Source: Massilia oculi (lineage in GTDB: Bacteria > Pseudomonadota > Gammaproteobacteria > Burkholderiales > Burkholderiaceae_D). Taken from it: a DNA stretch of 64,000 nucleotides. Position numbers and translations under genes: made by a program. Within the stretch, counting starts at the first letter, position 1. Every line of letters begins with the position of its first letter. Below, in pieces: positions 1 to 9,825 of the stretch. The stretch is taken from NCBI RefSeq assembly GCF_003143515.1, contig NZ_CP029343.1:1116001-1180000 (forward strand), read 5' to 3'. The notes beneath the pieces were generated by a model that saw only the letters and a program-made list of their open reading frames with translations, searched no databases and was not told where the DNA came from.

Positions 1-159
1 GATGATGTTCAGCTCGGGGTCGGTAACGACCACCGCCACTTCGATGATGCGGTCGTTGTCCGGATCCAGGCCGGTCATTTCCATGTCCACCCAGACCAGG
101 TTGAACTCGTTCGGGCGCTGGGCTGCGGCGGACTCGGTGGTTGGTGTAGCTTGTGACAT
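1..159 (-). CDS. orn: Oligoribonuclease, N-terminal part (cut by window edge)
   Basis: Only the first 53 codons are present; the gene runs off the left edge. Read leftward from ATG at 159, the product carries the start of a DEDD-type 3'-5' exonuclease: after a short Ala/Thr-rich leader comes [15 protein letters not shown], which holds the first catalytic D-x-E pair of the family, followed by [17 protein letters not shown]. Oligoribonuclease degrades 2-5 nt RNA fragments to mononucleotides in the cytoplasm. It is divergent from the M48 peptidase gene, with about 70 bp between the two starts. The identification rests on the well conserved N-terminal exonuclease motif only. Confidence 0.9.
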   Translation of the reverse strand, partial: MSQATPTTESAAAQRPNEFNLVWVDMEMTGLDPDNDRIIEVAVVVTDPELNII

Positions 160-229
160 AATTCTCTCTTTGCCTAGTCGTGTTTAGTCGTGTCTTACAC
201 TTAATCCTGCATTTTCTCACAGGCACAGA

Positions 230-1492
230 ATGTCTTCATTCGGGTTTTCGGTTTTGTTCGTCGTTTTCTTCGTGCTCACCATGGTGCTGCGCACCTGGCT
301 GGCCGCGCGCCACATCCGGCACATCGCGCGCCACCGCGCCAGCGTGCCGGCCGAGTTTGCACCAAAGGTGCCGCTGGCGGCGCACCAGAAAGCGGCCGAC
401 TACACCGTCGCCAAGACCCGCCTTGGCCTGGTGGGCATGCTGTGGGGCGGCGCGGTCCTGATCGGCTTTACCCTGCTGGGCGGACTGCAGCTGCTGTCGC
501 TGGCACTGTTGCCATTGACCGGCCCGGGGCTGTGGCACCAGATGACGCTGGTGGTGGCCTTCGGCGTCATCTCCGGCCTGCTCGACCTGCCGCTGGACTG
601 GTATCGCCAGTTCGTGCTGGAGCAGCGCTTCGGCTTCAACAAGATGACGCCCGGCCTGTGGTTCACCGACCTGGTCAAGAGCACGATCGTGGGCGCCGTC
701 ATCGGCCTGCCGCTGCTGTGGGTCGTGCTCACCCTGATGGAGCAATCTGGCGAGCTGTGGTGGTTCTATACCTGGCTGGTGTGGAGCGGCTTCCAGCTGC
801 TCATGATCGCGATCTACCCGAGCGTGATCGCGCCGATGTTCAACAAATTCAGCCCGCTCGAAGACGCCAGCCTCAAGCAGCGCATCGAGGGCCTGATGGC
901 GCGCGTCGGCTTCGCGTCGCGCGGCCTGTTCGTGATGGACGGTTCCAGGCGCAGCGCCCACGGCAACGCCTATTTCTCGGGCTTCGGCCGCGCCAAGCGC
1001 ATCGTGTTCTTCGACACCCTGCTGTCGCGCCTCGAGCCGCAAGAGATCGAGGCCGTGCTGGCGCACGAACTTGGCCACTTTAAATTGCGCCACATCGTCA
1101 AGCGCGTCGCCGTGATGTTCGCCATGTCGCTGGCCTTCCTGGCCCTGCTCGGCTACCTGAAGGGCCAGGCCTGGTTCTATACCGGCCTGGGCGTGATGCC
1201 CTTCATGAACGCCTCCAACGACGGCATGGCCCTGGTGCTTTTCGTTTTAGTTCTGCCGGTGTTCACCTTCCCGCTGGCGCCACTGTCCTCGATCACCTCG
1301 CGCAAGCACGAGTTCGAGGCCGACGCCTTCGCGGCCAAGCATACCGATGGCCGCCACCTGGTGTCGGCCCTGGTCAAGATGTACGAGGACAACGCCTCCA
1401 CGCTCACCCCTGACCCGCTGCATTCGGCCTTTTACGATTCGCATCCGCCGGCCTCGGTGCGCGTGAAACACCTGACGATGGCGGGCGCATGA
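230..1492 (+). CDS. M48-family integral membrane metalloprotease (Ste24/CAAX type)
   Basis: A 420-residue membrane protein with several hydrophobic segments: one at the N-terminus (about 4-20), several between 65 and 200, and a pair around 285-345. The zinc-binding HExxH motif appears as [11 protein letters not shown] (about residues 280-290), and a second motif, HEFEADAFA, about 70 residues later supplies the usual third ligand region of M48 peptidases. Length and arrangement match Ste24-like CAAX prenyl protease homologues of proteobacteria rather than the shorter HtpX. These enzymes cleave membrane or membrane-associated proteins; the bacterial substrate is not known. The start has only a weak ribosome-binding site. 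The stop overlaps the next start by 4 bp (ATGA), so translation is probably coupled. Confidence 0.87.
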   Translation: MSSFGFSVLFVVFFVLTMVLRTWLAARHIRHIARHRASVPAEFAPKVPLAAHQKAADYTVAKTRLGLVGMLWGGAVLIGFTLLGGLQLLSLALLPLTGPGLWHQMTLVVAFGVISGLLDLPLDWYRQFVLEQRFGFNKMTPGLWFTDLVKSTIVGAVIGLPLLWVVLTLMEQSGELWWFYTWLVWSGFQLLMIAIYPSVIAPMFNKFSPLEDASLKQRIEGLMARVGFASRGLFVMDGSRRSAHGNAYFSGFGRAKRIVFFDTLLSRLEPQEIEAVLAHELGHFKLRHIVKRVAVMFAMSLAFLALLGYLKGQAWFYTGLGVMPFMNASNDGMALVLFVLVLPVFTFPLAPLSSITSRKHEFEADAFAAKHTDGRHLVSALVKMYEDNASTLTPDPLHSAFYDSHPPASVRVKHLTMAGA

Positions 1493-1821
1493 AGCTGGAG
1501 CATCGCGACTGCGTCCGCCACGCGAACGCCCTCGATCCGCGGACGATCGACACCTTGCTGAACGACGTCCCCGGCTGGACGGCGGTCGACGGCGTCCTGT
1601 CGCGCGAGTTCCGCCTGCCGGACTACCGCGCCACCATCGCCTTCGTGAACGCCGTGGCCCAGGTCGCCGAAACGCAGGACCACCATCCGGAGATGACGGT
1701 CGGCCACGCAAGCTGCAGCGTCGCCTGGAGCACCCACTCGGCCGGCGGCGCCCTGACCGAAAACGATTTTATCTGCGCCGCGAAAGTGAATGCGCTTTAC
1801 CCTGGAATGACGAGCGCATGA
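1489..1821 (+). CDS. phhB: 4a-hydroxytetrahydrobiopterin dehydratase
   Basis: A 110-residue protein of the pterin-4a-carbinolamine dehydratase family. The conserved active-site region is visible as TQDHHPEM followed by a later histidine in AWSTHSAGG, and the length is normal for the family. The enzyme dehydrates 4a-hydroxytetrahydropterin, recycling the cofactor of aromatic amino acid hydroxylases; some bacterial members also act in molybdopterin or regulatory contexts. No phenylalanine hydroxylase gene lies nearby. Both ends overlap neighbours by 4 bp (ATGA with the M48 gene and with rsgA), so the three genes form one tight operon. Confidence 0.88.
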   Translation: MKLEHRDCVRHANALDPRTIDTLLNDVPGWTAVDGVLSREFRLPDYRATIAFVNAVAQVAETQDHHPEMTVGHASCSVAWSTHSAGGALTENDFICAAKVNALYPGMTSA

Positions 1822-2720
1822 GCGAACTCAAAGGCACCATCATCGCGGCCCACGGCCGCCACTACCTGGCCGACGTCGACGGCGAAAAACTGCAATGCGT
1901 CACGCGCGGCAAGAAGACCAACGTCGCCGTGGGCGACGTGGTGCACCTCAAGCGCACCTCCGCCGACCAGGCCGTGATCGAAAAGATCGCGGACCGCACC
2001 ACCCTGCTCTACCGCTCCGACCAATACAAATCGAAGCTGCTGGCGGCGAACATCTCGCGCCTGTTCATCGTCGTCGCCACCGAGCCCGGTTTTACCGACG
2101 ACCTGGTGTCGCGCGCGCTGGTCGCCTGCGAGGCGGCCGGCATCGAGGCCCACCTGATCCTGAACAAGACCGACGTCGCAGACCTGCTGCCGCGCGCCCG
2201 CGAGCGCGTCGCGCCGTATGCCGCGCTGGGCTATCCGGTGCACGAGGTATCGGCCACCGGCCAGCCCGAACAGACCGTTGCCACCTTGATGCCGCTGCTG
2301 GCAGGACACTCGTCGATCTTCATCGGCCAGTCCGGCATGGGCAAGTCGTCGATGATCAACCTGCTGGTGCCGGACGCCGACATCGCGGTGCGCGAGATCT
2401 CGGCCGCCCTCGACACCGGCAAGCACACCACGACATTCACCAGGCTGTACCGGCTCCCGGGCGCGGAAGGGAAAACCGCGACGATCATCGACTCGCCCGG
2501 CTTCCAGGAATTCGGCCTGTACCACCTGACGGAAGGCATGCTGGAGCGCGCCTTCGTCGAGTTCAAGCCCTACCTGGGCGGCTGCAAGTACTACAACTGC
2601 CGCCACCTGGCCGAACCGCAGTGCGCCGTGCTGGATGCGGTGGCCGACGGCAAGATCGCGCGCATGCGCCACGAACTGTATGCGCAGCTGTTGCACGAAT
2701 CGTCGCAGACCTTGTACTGA
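1818..2720 (+). CDS. rsgA: Ribosome small subunit-dependent GTPase RsgA
   Basis: A 300-residue circularly permuted GTPase. An N-terminal OB-fold precedes the GTPase domain, where the G4 motif (NKTD, about residue 115) comes before the G1 P-loop (GQSGMGKSS, about 170-178) and G3 (DSPG), the permuted order typical of RsgA/YjeQ. The C-terminal zinc finger is seen as CKYYNCRH and a later Cys (about 255-270). RsgA binds the 30S subunit and assists late maturation of the decoding site. It overlaps the upstream pterin dehydratase by 4 bp and closes the operon. Confidence 0.95.
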   Translation: MSELKGTIIAAHGRHYLADVDGEKLQCVTRGKKTNVAVGDVVHLKRTSADQAVIEKIADRTTLLYRSDQYKSKLLAANISRLFIVVATEPGFTDDLVSRALVACEAAGIEAHLILNKTDVADLLPRARERVAPYAALGYPVHEVSATGQPEQTVATLMPLLAGHSSIFIGQSGMGKSSMINLLVPDADIAVREISAALDTGKHTTTFTRLYRLPGAEGKTATIIDSPGFQEFGLYHLTEGMLERAFVEFKPYLGGCKYYNCRHLAEPQCAVLDAVADGKIARMRHELYAQLLHESSQTLY

Positions 2721-2768
2721 GACCAGGGACGAGAGACTATACTTTCCCTAACGGAAAGAAAAACCCCT

Positions 2769-2774
2769 TATAAT
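2769..2774 (+). promoter_or_regulatory. Candidate -10 element of argF
   Basis: A perfect TATAAT lies 30 bp before the argF ATG. No convincing -35 hexamer is seen 16-18 bp upstream; the best is a weak TTTCCC at a longer spacing, so an activator may assist. Confidence 0.4.
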
Positions 2775-2803
2775 TCAAGGGATAACATTCGAGTAGACCC
2801 ACT

Positions 2804-3730
2804 ATGCCAGGCACCACTCCGATCAAGCACTTCCTGCAATTCTCCGACTTCACGCGCGACGAGTTCGAATACGTCATCAAGCGCGCGGCGATCATCAAGC
2901 GCAAGTTCAAGGCCTACGAGGTGTATCACCCGCTGGTCGACCGCACCCTCATGATGGTGTTCGAGAAGAGCTCGACCCGTACCCGCCTCTCGTTCGAGGC
3001 CGGCATGCACCAGCTGGGCGGCGCCGCCATCTACCTGAATACCCGCGACAGCCAGCTGGGCCGCGGAGAGCCGGTCGAAGACGCCGGCCAGGTGATGAGC
3101 CGCATGTGCGACATCATCATGGTCCGCACCTTTGGCCAGGACATCATCGAGCGCTTCGCCGCCCATTCGCGCGTCCCGGTCATCAACGGCCTCACCAACG
3201 AACACCATCCCTGCCAGGTGCTGGCCGACGTGTTCACGTTCTGGGAACACCGCGGCTCGATCGCCGGCAAGACGGTGGCCTGGATCGGCGACGCCAACAA
3301 TATGCTGTACTCGTGGCTGCAGGCGGCCGAGGTGTTCGGCTTCCACCTGAACGTCTCGACGCCGAAGGGCTACGAACTGGACCCGAGCCTGGTCTCGACC
3401 TCGCGCTACACCCTGTTCGACAACCCGTCGGACGCCTGCGCCGGCGCCCACCTGGTCAATACCGACGTCTGGACCAGCATGGGCTACGAGAAGGAAAACG
3501 CGGAGCGCCTGAAAGCCTTCGACGGCTTCATCGTCGACGAGGACAAGATGGCGCGCGCGGCCAGCGACGCCCTGTTCATGCACTGCCTGCCCGCGCACCG
3601 CGGCGAGGAAGTCTCGGCCGGCGTCATCGACGGCCCGCAATCGGTGGTCTGGGACGAGGCCGAGAACCGCCTGCACGTGCAAAAAGCCCTGATCGAGTAC
3701 CTGCTGCTCGGTCGTATCGAAGATAATTGA
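2804..3730 (+). CDS. argF: Ornithine carbamoyltransferase
   Basis: A 308-residue enzyme joining carbamoyl phosphate and L-ornithine to citrulline in arginine biosynthesis. The carbamoyl phosphate-binding loop SSTRTR (about residues 50-55), the HPCQ motif (about 128-131) and the ornithine-binding HCLPAHRG motif near the C-terminus are all intact. Length is normal. The gene is followed by argG 113 bp downstream, so the two last-but-one steps of arginine synthesis are adjacent. A TATAAT lies 30 bp upstream of the start. Confidence 0.97.
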   Translation: MPGTTPIKHFLQFSDFTRDEFEYVIKRAAIIKRKFKAYEVYHPLVDRTLMMVFEKSSTRTRLSFEAGMHQLGGAAIYLNTRDSQLGRGEPVEDAGQVMSRMCDIIMVRTFGQDIIERFAAHSRVPVINGLTNEHHPCQVLADVFTFWEHRGSIAGKTVAWIGDANNMLYSWLQAAEVFGFHLNVSTPKGYELDPSLVSTSRYTLFDNPSDACAGAHLVNTDVWTSMGYEKENAERLKAFDGFIVDEDKMARAASDALFMHCLPAHRGEEVSAGVIDGPQSVVWDEAENRLHVQKALIEYLLLGRIEDN

Positions 3731-3843
3731 TTTTTTTCACCCACTGAAGCTTGATCGTTGGCCGTTCATTGCCCTCCCGGGCGGTGAACCTGTGCGCCAG
3801 CTGACCATTACTCCTCTACCATCCCTCCATCACTGGAACTCCC

Positions 3844-5064
<1,221 letters not shown>

Positions 5065-5076
<12 letters not shown>

Positions 5077-5136
5077 GGCGGCCAATAAGGTGGTCAATAA
5101 AGCGGCCAATAAGGTGGCCAACAAGGTGGCCAACAA
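5065..5136 (+). repeat. 12-bp minisatellite spanning the argG stop codon
   Basis: Six consecutive 12-bp units with the pattern (C/G/A)G(T/C)GG(T/C)CAA(T/C)AA. The first unit holds the last codons and TAA of argG, and the next three units repeat an in-frame TAA at the same place. The last two units carry CAACAA instead of CAATAA. Replication slippage could add or remove units without changing more than the tail of ArgG. Confidence 0.85.
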
Positions 5137-5180
5137 GGGCTGACGCAACCGGCTTCACAGCCGGTTTCAAGCTGATCGGG

Positions 5181-5205
5181 AAGCCGCCTTCGGGCGGCTT
5201 TTTTT
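5181..5205 (+). terminator. Intrinsic terminator after argG
   Basis: Stem AAGCCGCC / GGCGGCTT closed by a TTCG loop and followed by a run of T. It sits before the cysteine-cluster gene and ends the argF-argG transcript. Confidence 0.9.
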
Positions 5206-5235
5206 CGTCCCGTGTCCGCGCTAGAATTGGCCACC

Positions 5236-5559
5236 ATGAGCGCCGACGACGTCCTTCCCTGCCTGAGCTGCGGAGCTTGTTGCAAGAGCTACCGCGTGTC
5301 CTTCTACTGGGCCGAAGCCCTCGACCTCGGTCTGCCCGACGCCATGACCGAACAGGTCACGCCGCATATTTCGTGCATGAAGGGGACCAGTGCTTCCCGC
5401 CCCTATTGCATCGCGCTCGGAACGGGCGACGCCGGGCCGATGGCTTGTGGCGTGTATGCGCAACGGCCTTCGGCATGCAGGGAGGTGCAGATCGGGGATG
5501 GCAAGTGCAATGGGGCGCGTGAGCGGCATGGCTTGGGGGTGATCGGAGGCGTGGCGTGA
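5236..5559 (+). CDS. YkgJ-family cysteine-cluster protein
   Basis: A 107-residue protein starting at ATG 5236; an upstream in-frame start at 5212 would add eight residues but lies against the terminator. Conserved cysteines occur as CLSCGACCKSYR at the N-terminus, then Cys in HISCMKG, PYCIAL, MACGVY, SACREV and GKCNG, the pattern of the YkgJ/Fe-S (or zinc) cluster family. The function of the family is not established; a metal cluster is likely. It stands alone between a terminator and a hairpin repeat. Confidence 0.8.
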   Translation: MSADDVLPCLSCGACCKSYRVSFYWAEALDLGLPDAMTEQVTPHISCMKGTSASRPYCIALGTGDAGPMACGVYAQRPSACREVQIGDGKCNGARERHGLGVIGGVA

Positions 5560-5601
5560 TGGCTTGGGTGGCCGTTGGCGGGAGGTGGTGGTGTGCGTGC
5601 G

Positions 5602-5716
5602 GGCTTGGGTTCCCGCCTTCGCGGGAACGACGTTGATGCTGGTCGCGATGCGTTGAAGAAGCGACTTCGGCCACGCCCCCGAGCACGTCGTTCCCGCAAC
5701 GGCGGGAACCCAAGCC
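5602..5716. repeat. Intergenic inverted repeat (REP-like), copy 1
   Basis: Two 32-bp arms (5602-5633 and 5685-5716) are near-perfect reverse complements with two mismatches. Each arm has the core GGTTCCCGCC..GCGGGAAC and each core is itself a small hairpin. A related element lies at 48238-48341. These are the widespread short palindromic intergenic repeats whose translation reads like VPAKAGTQ. Confidence 0.85.
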
Positions 5717-5767
5717 GATTTGACCCACCACAAACACACACCAGGGCCAGACACCAAACTGGCCGGC

Positions 5768-6061
5768 ATGGACAAACCATCCTGCGTTTACATCCTGGCC
5801 AGCCGCCCCTACGGCACTCTCTACATCGGCGTTACCTCTGACCTGATCAAGCGCGTGTGGCAGCACAAGGAAGCTGTCGTGCCGAGCTTCACCAGCAAAC
5901 ACGGGGTCAAACGCCTCTTCTGGTACGAAACCCGCACCGACATCACCCACGCCATCCTTCGCGAGAAACAGCTCAAGCGCTGGAACCGGGACTGGAAGAT
6001 CAACCTGATCCAGTCCACCAATCCGACGTGGCACGACCTGTACGCCGCGATATGTGGCTGA
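5768..6061 (+). CDS. Small GIY-YIG nuclease-like protein
   Basis: A 97-residue single-domain GIY-YIG protein. The two signature elements appear as CVYIL (about residues 6-10) and LYIGVT (about 18-23), followed by the conserved Arg-x3-His in KRVWQHK, a Tyr in WYET and the catalytic Glu region REKQLKRW. This corresponds to the short YhbQ/URI-like group found in many proteobacteria, with roles inferred in DNA repair or as orphan nucleases. ATG 5768 is preferred over the upstream start at 5720, which lies close to the repeat. It converges on the beta-lactamase gene with 6 bp between the stops. Confidence 0.85.
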   Translation: MDKPSCVYILASRPYGTLYIGVTSDLIKRVWQHKEAVVPSFTSKHGVKRLFWYETRTDITHAILREKQLKRWNRDWKINLIQSTNPTWHDLYAAICG

Positions 6062-6067
6062 AAAGGT

Positions 6068-7666
6068 CTACAACAGCCCTAACGACTGCAAAGCCGCCTT
6101 CCCCAGCGGCACCCGCTTGGCGCCAACCGTATCGTCGGTGATGTCGGCATTCAGCGCGAACGCATACACCTTGCCGTCCTTCTCGACCCAGCCGACCCAC
6201 CAGCCGATCTGGTTCTTGCGATCGTCGGGCATATACCAGCCGGTCTTGGCGTACAGGTTCGCGTGATCGTCCTGGCGCACGATCTCGCGCACCGCCGCCA
6301 TCGCGGCTTTCGGAAACGGCAGCTGGTCCTGCGCCAGCCGGCCCAGGAAACGGGTCTGCTCGATTGCGCTGATCTTCAACGGCCCTTCGAGCCAGAAGGC
6401 GTCGATGACAGCCCCCGCATCCATATTGCCGTAATCGAGCTGGCGCAGGCCCTCTCGCATGCGCGGCATGCCGATGCGGCGCGCCAGTTCCTTGTACACC
6501 GGGACGTTCGATATCCTGATCGCCTCGCGTAGCGGCATGTCCCTGGCCCATTGCGGCAGGTAGGTCGGCCCGCCGCCGTACGGCAACACTTCGTCGACGC
6601 TGGAGACGGCGCCGGTCGCCAGGCCGATCAGCGAATTGGGAATCTTGTAGGTCGACGCCGGGACGTAGCGGATATTGGCGCGCTGGCGGTCATGCCCTGT
6701 GTAGACGTTGGCGGCGACGTCGTGCACGACGAAGGTGCCGGTCACGCCCGCCTTCTCGAACATCTCGGCGATCTTCGCATCGTCGCGCCAGACGATCGCA
6801 GGCGTCTTCGCTTCTTCCGCCAGCGTCTTCTGCAGCCGCGCGCGGCCCTTGTCGGCATAGGCGCGGCAAGCGGTCTTGTCGACGAAGGCCGCGTTGCCGA
6901 GCGTGGCGCGTTGCGCGTGACGCTTCCATACATCGCTCCCTTCAGGATGGGCCGAGACCAGCACGTCGCAAGGCAGGGCCGCGACTTTCGCGATCGAGCG
7001 CTCCACGTCGCCGCGCGCGTTCGGATAGGCCGGGTCGCCGCTGTAGCGGAAGCCCCCGGCGCCGATGGCGTTCAGGCTGTCGGCATACACCATGTTCACG
7101 CGCTTGCCGCCATCGTTCGACGTCCAGGTCCAGGTCGATCCCCCCTGGGTGTGGCCGGGGGTCGCATGCAGGGTGACGGCCAGCGGACCGACCTTGACCG
7201 TCTCGCCGTCGCGCACGACGCCGACCCTGGCCACCGGCGCCATGTCGTTTTCCAGCAGGCCGGCATATTGCGGATCGCCGCGGCTGACTTTACCGGTGCG
7301 CAGGACCGCGGCCGCGGCGGGCGTGGCCCTGACCTCGGCGCCGGACAGCCGTTGCAGCTCGGCGATCCCGCCCGCGTGGTCGAAGTGCTCGTGCGAATTG
7401 AGGATGATGCGGATGTCCTCGACCTTGAAACCGAGCCTGCGGACATTGGCGGCGATCTGGCCTGCCGCCTCCGGCGTAGCGCCGTCGATCAGGATGTGGC
7501 CTGTTTTGGAGGTAATCAAGACGGCGCTCAGGCCGCGCGTGCCGACGTAGTAGCTGTCGGCGGAGAGCGCGAACGGGTCCTGCGGCGTGTTCCAGTCACT
7601 GGCGGATGCGAAAGGCATGCACGTGACGAGGCCAGCCGCGGCCAATGCCAGGCTTGTGATCTTCAT
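6068..7666 (-). CDS. Fused subclass B3 metallo-beta-lactamase / class D (OXA) beta-lactamase
   Basis: A 532-residue exported protein with two complete beta-lactamase domains. After a signal peptide (about 1-22), residues 25-285 form a B3 metallo-beta-lactamase: HEHFDH (His92, His94, Asp96, His97), GHTQGG (His172), Ser197 in ADSLN and His240 in SAHPEG supply the expected ligands of both zinc sites. Residues about 289-532 form a class D serine enzyme: STYK (Ser338, Lys341), SNV (386-388), YGN (412-414) and KTG (474-476). The OXA half has no signal of its own, so both act in the periplasm as one chain. Start ATG 7666 follows AAAGGA and lies 22 bp after the blaR1 stop. B3 enzymes usually hydrolyse carbapenems. 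From memory, the Massilia B3 enzyme MSI-1 was reported to overlap a putative OXA gene; this should be checked. Confidence 0.93.
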   Translation of the reverse strand: MKITSLALAAAGLVTCMPFASASDWNTPQDPFALSADSYYVGTRGLSAVLITSKTGHILIDGATPEAAGQIAANVRRLGFKVEDIRIILNSHEHFDHAGGIAELQRLSGAEVRATPAAAAVLRTGKVSRGDPQYAGLLENDMAPVARVGVVRDGETVKVGPLAVTLHATPGHTQGGSTWTWTSNDGGKRVNMVYADSLNAIGAGGFRYSGDPAYPNARGDVERSIAKVAALPCDVLVSAHPEGSDVWKRHAQRATLGNAAFVDKTACRAYADKGRARLQKTLAEEAKTPAIVWRDDAKIAEMFEKAGVTGTFVVHDVAANVYTGHDRQRANIRYVPASTYKIPNSLIGLATGAVSSVDEVLPYGGGPTYLPQWARDMPLREAIRISNVPVYKELARRIGMPRMREGLRQLDYGNMDAGAVIDAFWLEGPLKISAIEQTRFLGRLAQDQLPFPKAAMAAVREIVRQDDHANLYAKTGWYMPDDRKNQIGWWVGWVEKDGKVYAFALNADITDDTVGAKRVPLGKAALQSLGLL

Positions 7667-7688
7667 GGAGATGTCCTTTGATGGAGGT

Positions 7689-9413
7689 TTAGAGCGCGTC
7701 CAGTCTTGCAGGCAGTTCGCGCAGGAAGGCTTCTTTCAATAGCGGACCGGCTGCGCGATCGGGATTCTCCCGGTCCAGGATCAGGCGCGCGAACACGATC
7801 GTGCGCCCTTCCTTGCTGGCCCAACCGACGAACCAGCCATAGGAGCGCGGCGGATCTTGCGAACCCTTCGGCCGATCCAGCACGGCGGTGCCGGTCTTGG
7901 CGTACACGTCCCAGCCGTTCGGCAGCGTGGGCAGGCGCAGCAGCGTCGCCGTCATGTCGTAGGCCTGCGCATTCAAACCCAGCTCGCGGTTGACGACCTT
8001 GCGCAGGAACGCCGCCTGCTCTTGCGCCGAGATCTGCAGCGAGGAACCGATCCAGGCATCGGTCACGCCACCCGACAGGTCCCGGTTGCCGTAGTCGAAA
8101 CGCTGCAAATACGATTGCAAGCCATCGAGACCAAGGCGCGCGGTCACCTGCTGCGCATACCACACGGTCGAGTTGCGGATCCAGCCCGTGGGGTCGGTGG
8201 TGGTGCGCCAGGCCGGCAGCCAGTCGACATAACCCTTCCTGAACGGCAGCGCCGGCGTGTGGGCGTCGACCAGGATGCCCGCGTCGTAGCCCATCAGGCT
8301 GACGACGATATTAAAAGTGGAGGCCGGCGTGGCGCGCACATCGCAGTCGCCCTGCTCGACGAGGGGGGCGCCGCTCGCGGCGTCGAGCATGAGGGTGCAA
8401 TCGAGCCTGGCCGGCTGATCGCTCCAGGCCAGCGCGGGCTGCAGCGCCAGGTTGCCGCCGAAGGCCAGCGCCAGGATCGCGAGTCCCGCGCCGCGCGCCC
8501 ATGCCGCATGCCGCGCGGCGCCGGGAGCACGGATCAGTTCAACGCGGGCCGCCAGCGTATCGGGGCTGACGCCGCCAAATGCCAATGCCCCGTTCACCGT
8601 ACGGTGCTGCATGCGCAGCTGCGCGACCAGCGCGGCGGCATAGGCGCGGCGTTCGAGCGGCGGCCGGCCGCGCAACACGTCGCGGTCGCAGCCGAGTTCC
8701 TGCGCCCAGGCGAGTCGTTCGCGCAGCAGGCGCATGGCGGGATTGAACCAGCACAGCGCCTGCAGCCCGGCGCCCACCGTCAGCCACCACAGGTCGCCGC
8801 GGCGCCAGTGCGTCAGTTCATGGGCCACGATCAGCTCGCGCTGGAGCGGATCGATGTCGCGCAGGCCGCGCGGCAGCAGCAGGCGCGGCTTGAATGGGCC
8901 GACCAGCATCGGAGGTATGGGGGCGTCGACTTCGATGACGGCAGGGTGCGCCGGATGCGCCTGGGGCGCCTGGGGCGCCCCGCATCGCATCAGGCGCTGC
9001 ACGATCCGCTGGCCCTGCCACAGCCTGCCGACCATCCAGGCGAGGCCGCAGGCATAGATCGACACCCAGGCCCAGGCCAGCCACGCCAGCCAGGAACGCT
9101 CACCTGCGATGGTGGCCGGCATGCCGGCGGCGGGGCCCGATGGCGCCAGGGCGGCGGGCAGGCTTGCCGCCACCGCGCTCACGTCGACTTCGAACACCGG
9201 CTGCATCTCCGCCTGCCGGGCGGGCGCTATCAACAGCAACAGGAAAGTGGCCGCGATCGCGGCCTGGCCCAGCAGCCAGGTCGAGCGCTGCATGCCCAGC
9301 GCCGGCAGCGCACGGCGCGCCAGCCGGGTCGCGCCCCACACCGCCAGCCCGGCCGCCAGGCAACCCGCGCTGGCGAACAGGAAGCGGATGGCCAACTTGT
9401 CGAGCGCGGTCAT
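7689..9413 (-). CDS. blaR1: BlaR1-family M56 sensor/signal-transducer for beta-lactams
   Basis: A 574-residue membrane protein. Hydrophobic segments lie at about 8-28, 46-63, 108-128 and 306-328. The cytoplasmic M56 metallopeptidase domain carries HELTH (198-202) with the downstream ELGCDRD motif. The C-terminal periplasmic sensor (335-574) is class D-like, with STV (415-417), YGN (441-443) and KTG (506-508). In known BlaR1, drug acylation of the sensor serine triggers cleavage of BlaI. Here the S-x-x-K motif reads S365-T-F-N368, so the usual carboxylated lysine is missing. ATG 9413 is chosen because it overlaps the blaI stop by 4 bp (ATGA); the reading frame stays open upstream, but that part matches nothing in the family. 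Confidence 0.9.
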   Translation of the reverse strand: MTALDKLAIRFLFASAGCLAAGLAVWGATRLARRALPALGMQRSTWLLGQAAIAATFLLLLIAPARQAEMQPVFEVDVSAVAASLPAALAPSGPAAGMPATIAGERSWLAWLAWAWVSIYACGLAWMVGRLWQGQRIVQRLMRCGAPQAPQAHPAHPAVIEVDAPIPPMLVGPFKPRLLLPRGLRDIDPLQRELIVAHELTHWRRGDLWWLTVGAGLQALCWFNPAMRLLRERLAWAQELGCDRDVLRGRPPLERRAYAAALVAQLRMQHRTVNGALAFGGVSPDTLAARVELIRAPGAARHAAWARGAGLAILALAFGGNLALQPALAWSDQPARLDCTLMLDAASGAPLVEQGDCDVRATPASTFNIVVSLMGYDAGILVDAHTPALPFRKGYVDWLPAWRTTTDPTGWIRNSTVWYAQQVTARLGLDGLQSYLQRFDYGNRDLSGGVTDAWIGSSLQISAQEQAAFLRKVVNRELGLNAQAYDMTATLLRLPTLPNGWDVYAKTGTAVLDRPKGSQDPPRSYGWFVGWASKEGRTIVFARLILDRENPDRAAGPLLKEAFLRELPARLDAL

Positions 9414-9793
9414 GGGGCCCCGTCCGTGTCGACCGGCCAGTCGTTGAGGAGCCGCTCCAGGCGGGCCAGCTCCGCATCGTCGACCAGCTTGCTGCCAGTG
9501 AACATATTGACCGGCAGAGGCGTATCGATTTCCATTACGCGCCGGCCGAAGTCGTGGGCGAAGGCGGCCAGGGTATCGACCTTGTCGCTGACCGCCTCGT
9601 ACACCTGCACGCCATGGCGCAGCTCCTGGCGCACCATGTTTTTCTCGAGCATGCGCTCGAGCGTCTTGCGGGTCGACGAATACGACCACGCCAGCTCCTC
9701 GACCACCGCGTCATGGATTTCGCGGGCGCTCAATGGCTGCCGGCGCCACAGCGCTTTCAGCAGGCTCAGTTCGGAGATCGAGGGGACGGCCAT
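9410..9793 (-). CDS. blaI: BlaI/MecI-type repressor
   Basis: A 127-residue winged-helix repressor. The N-terminal part (ISELSLLKALWRRQPLSARE, then SYSSTRKTLERMLEK) matches the DNA-binding domain of the BlaI/MecI/CopY family, and the C-terminal half is the dimerisation region normally cleaved on induction. ATG 9793 follows a GGAG-type ribosome site. It is first in the operon blaI-blaR1-bla and overlaps blaR1 by 4 bp. A perfect 7-bp-arm palindrome lies inside its promoter, consistent with autorepression. The operon is collinear, unlike the divergent staphylococcal arrangement. Confidence 0.9.
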   Translation of the reverse strand: MAVPSISELSLLKALWRRQPLSAREIHDAVVEELAWSYSSTRKTLERMLEKNMVRQELRHGVQVYEAVSDKVDTLAAFAHDFGRRVMEIDTPLPVNMFTGSKLVDDAELARLERLLNDWPVDTDGAP

Positions 9794-9825
9794 GGACAAC
9801 ACTCCAGCGTGTGACGGCAGCCACA

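Noticed and set aside
9414..9689. Extension of blaR1 upstream to 9689
   Set aside because: The added 92 residues overlap blaI and show no family similarity; ATG 9413 overlaps the blaI stop by 4 bp and starts a clear membrane helix.
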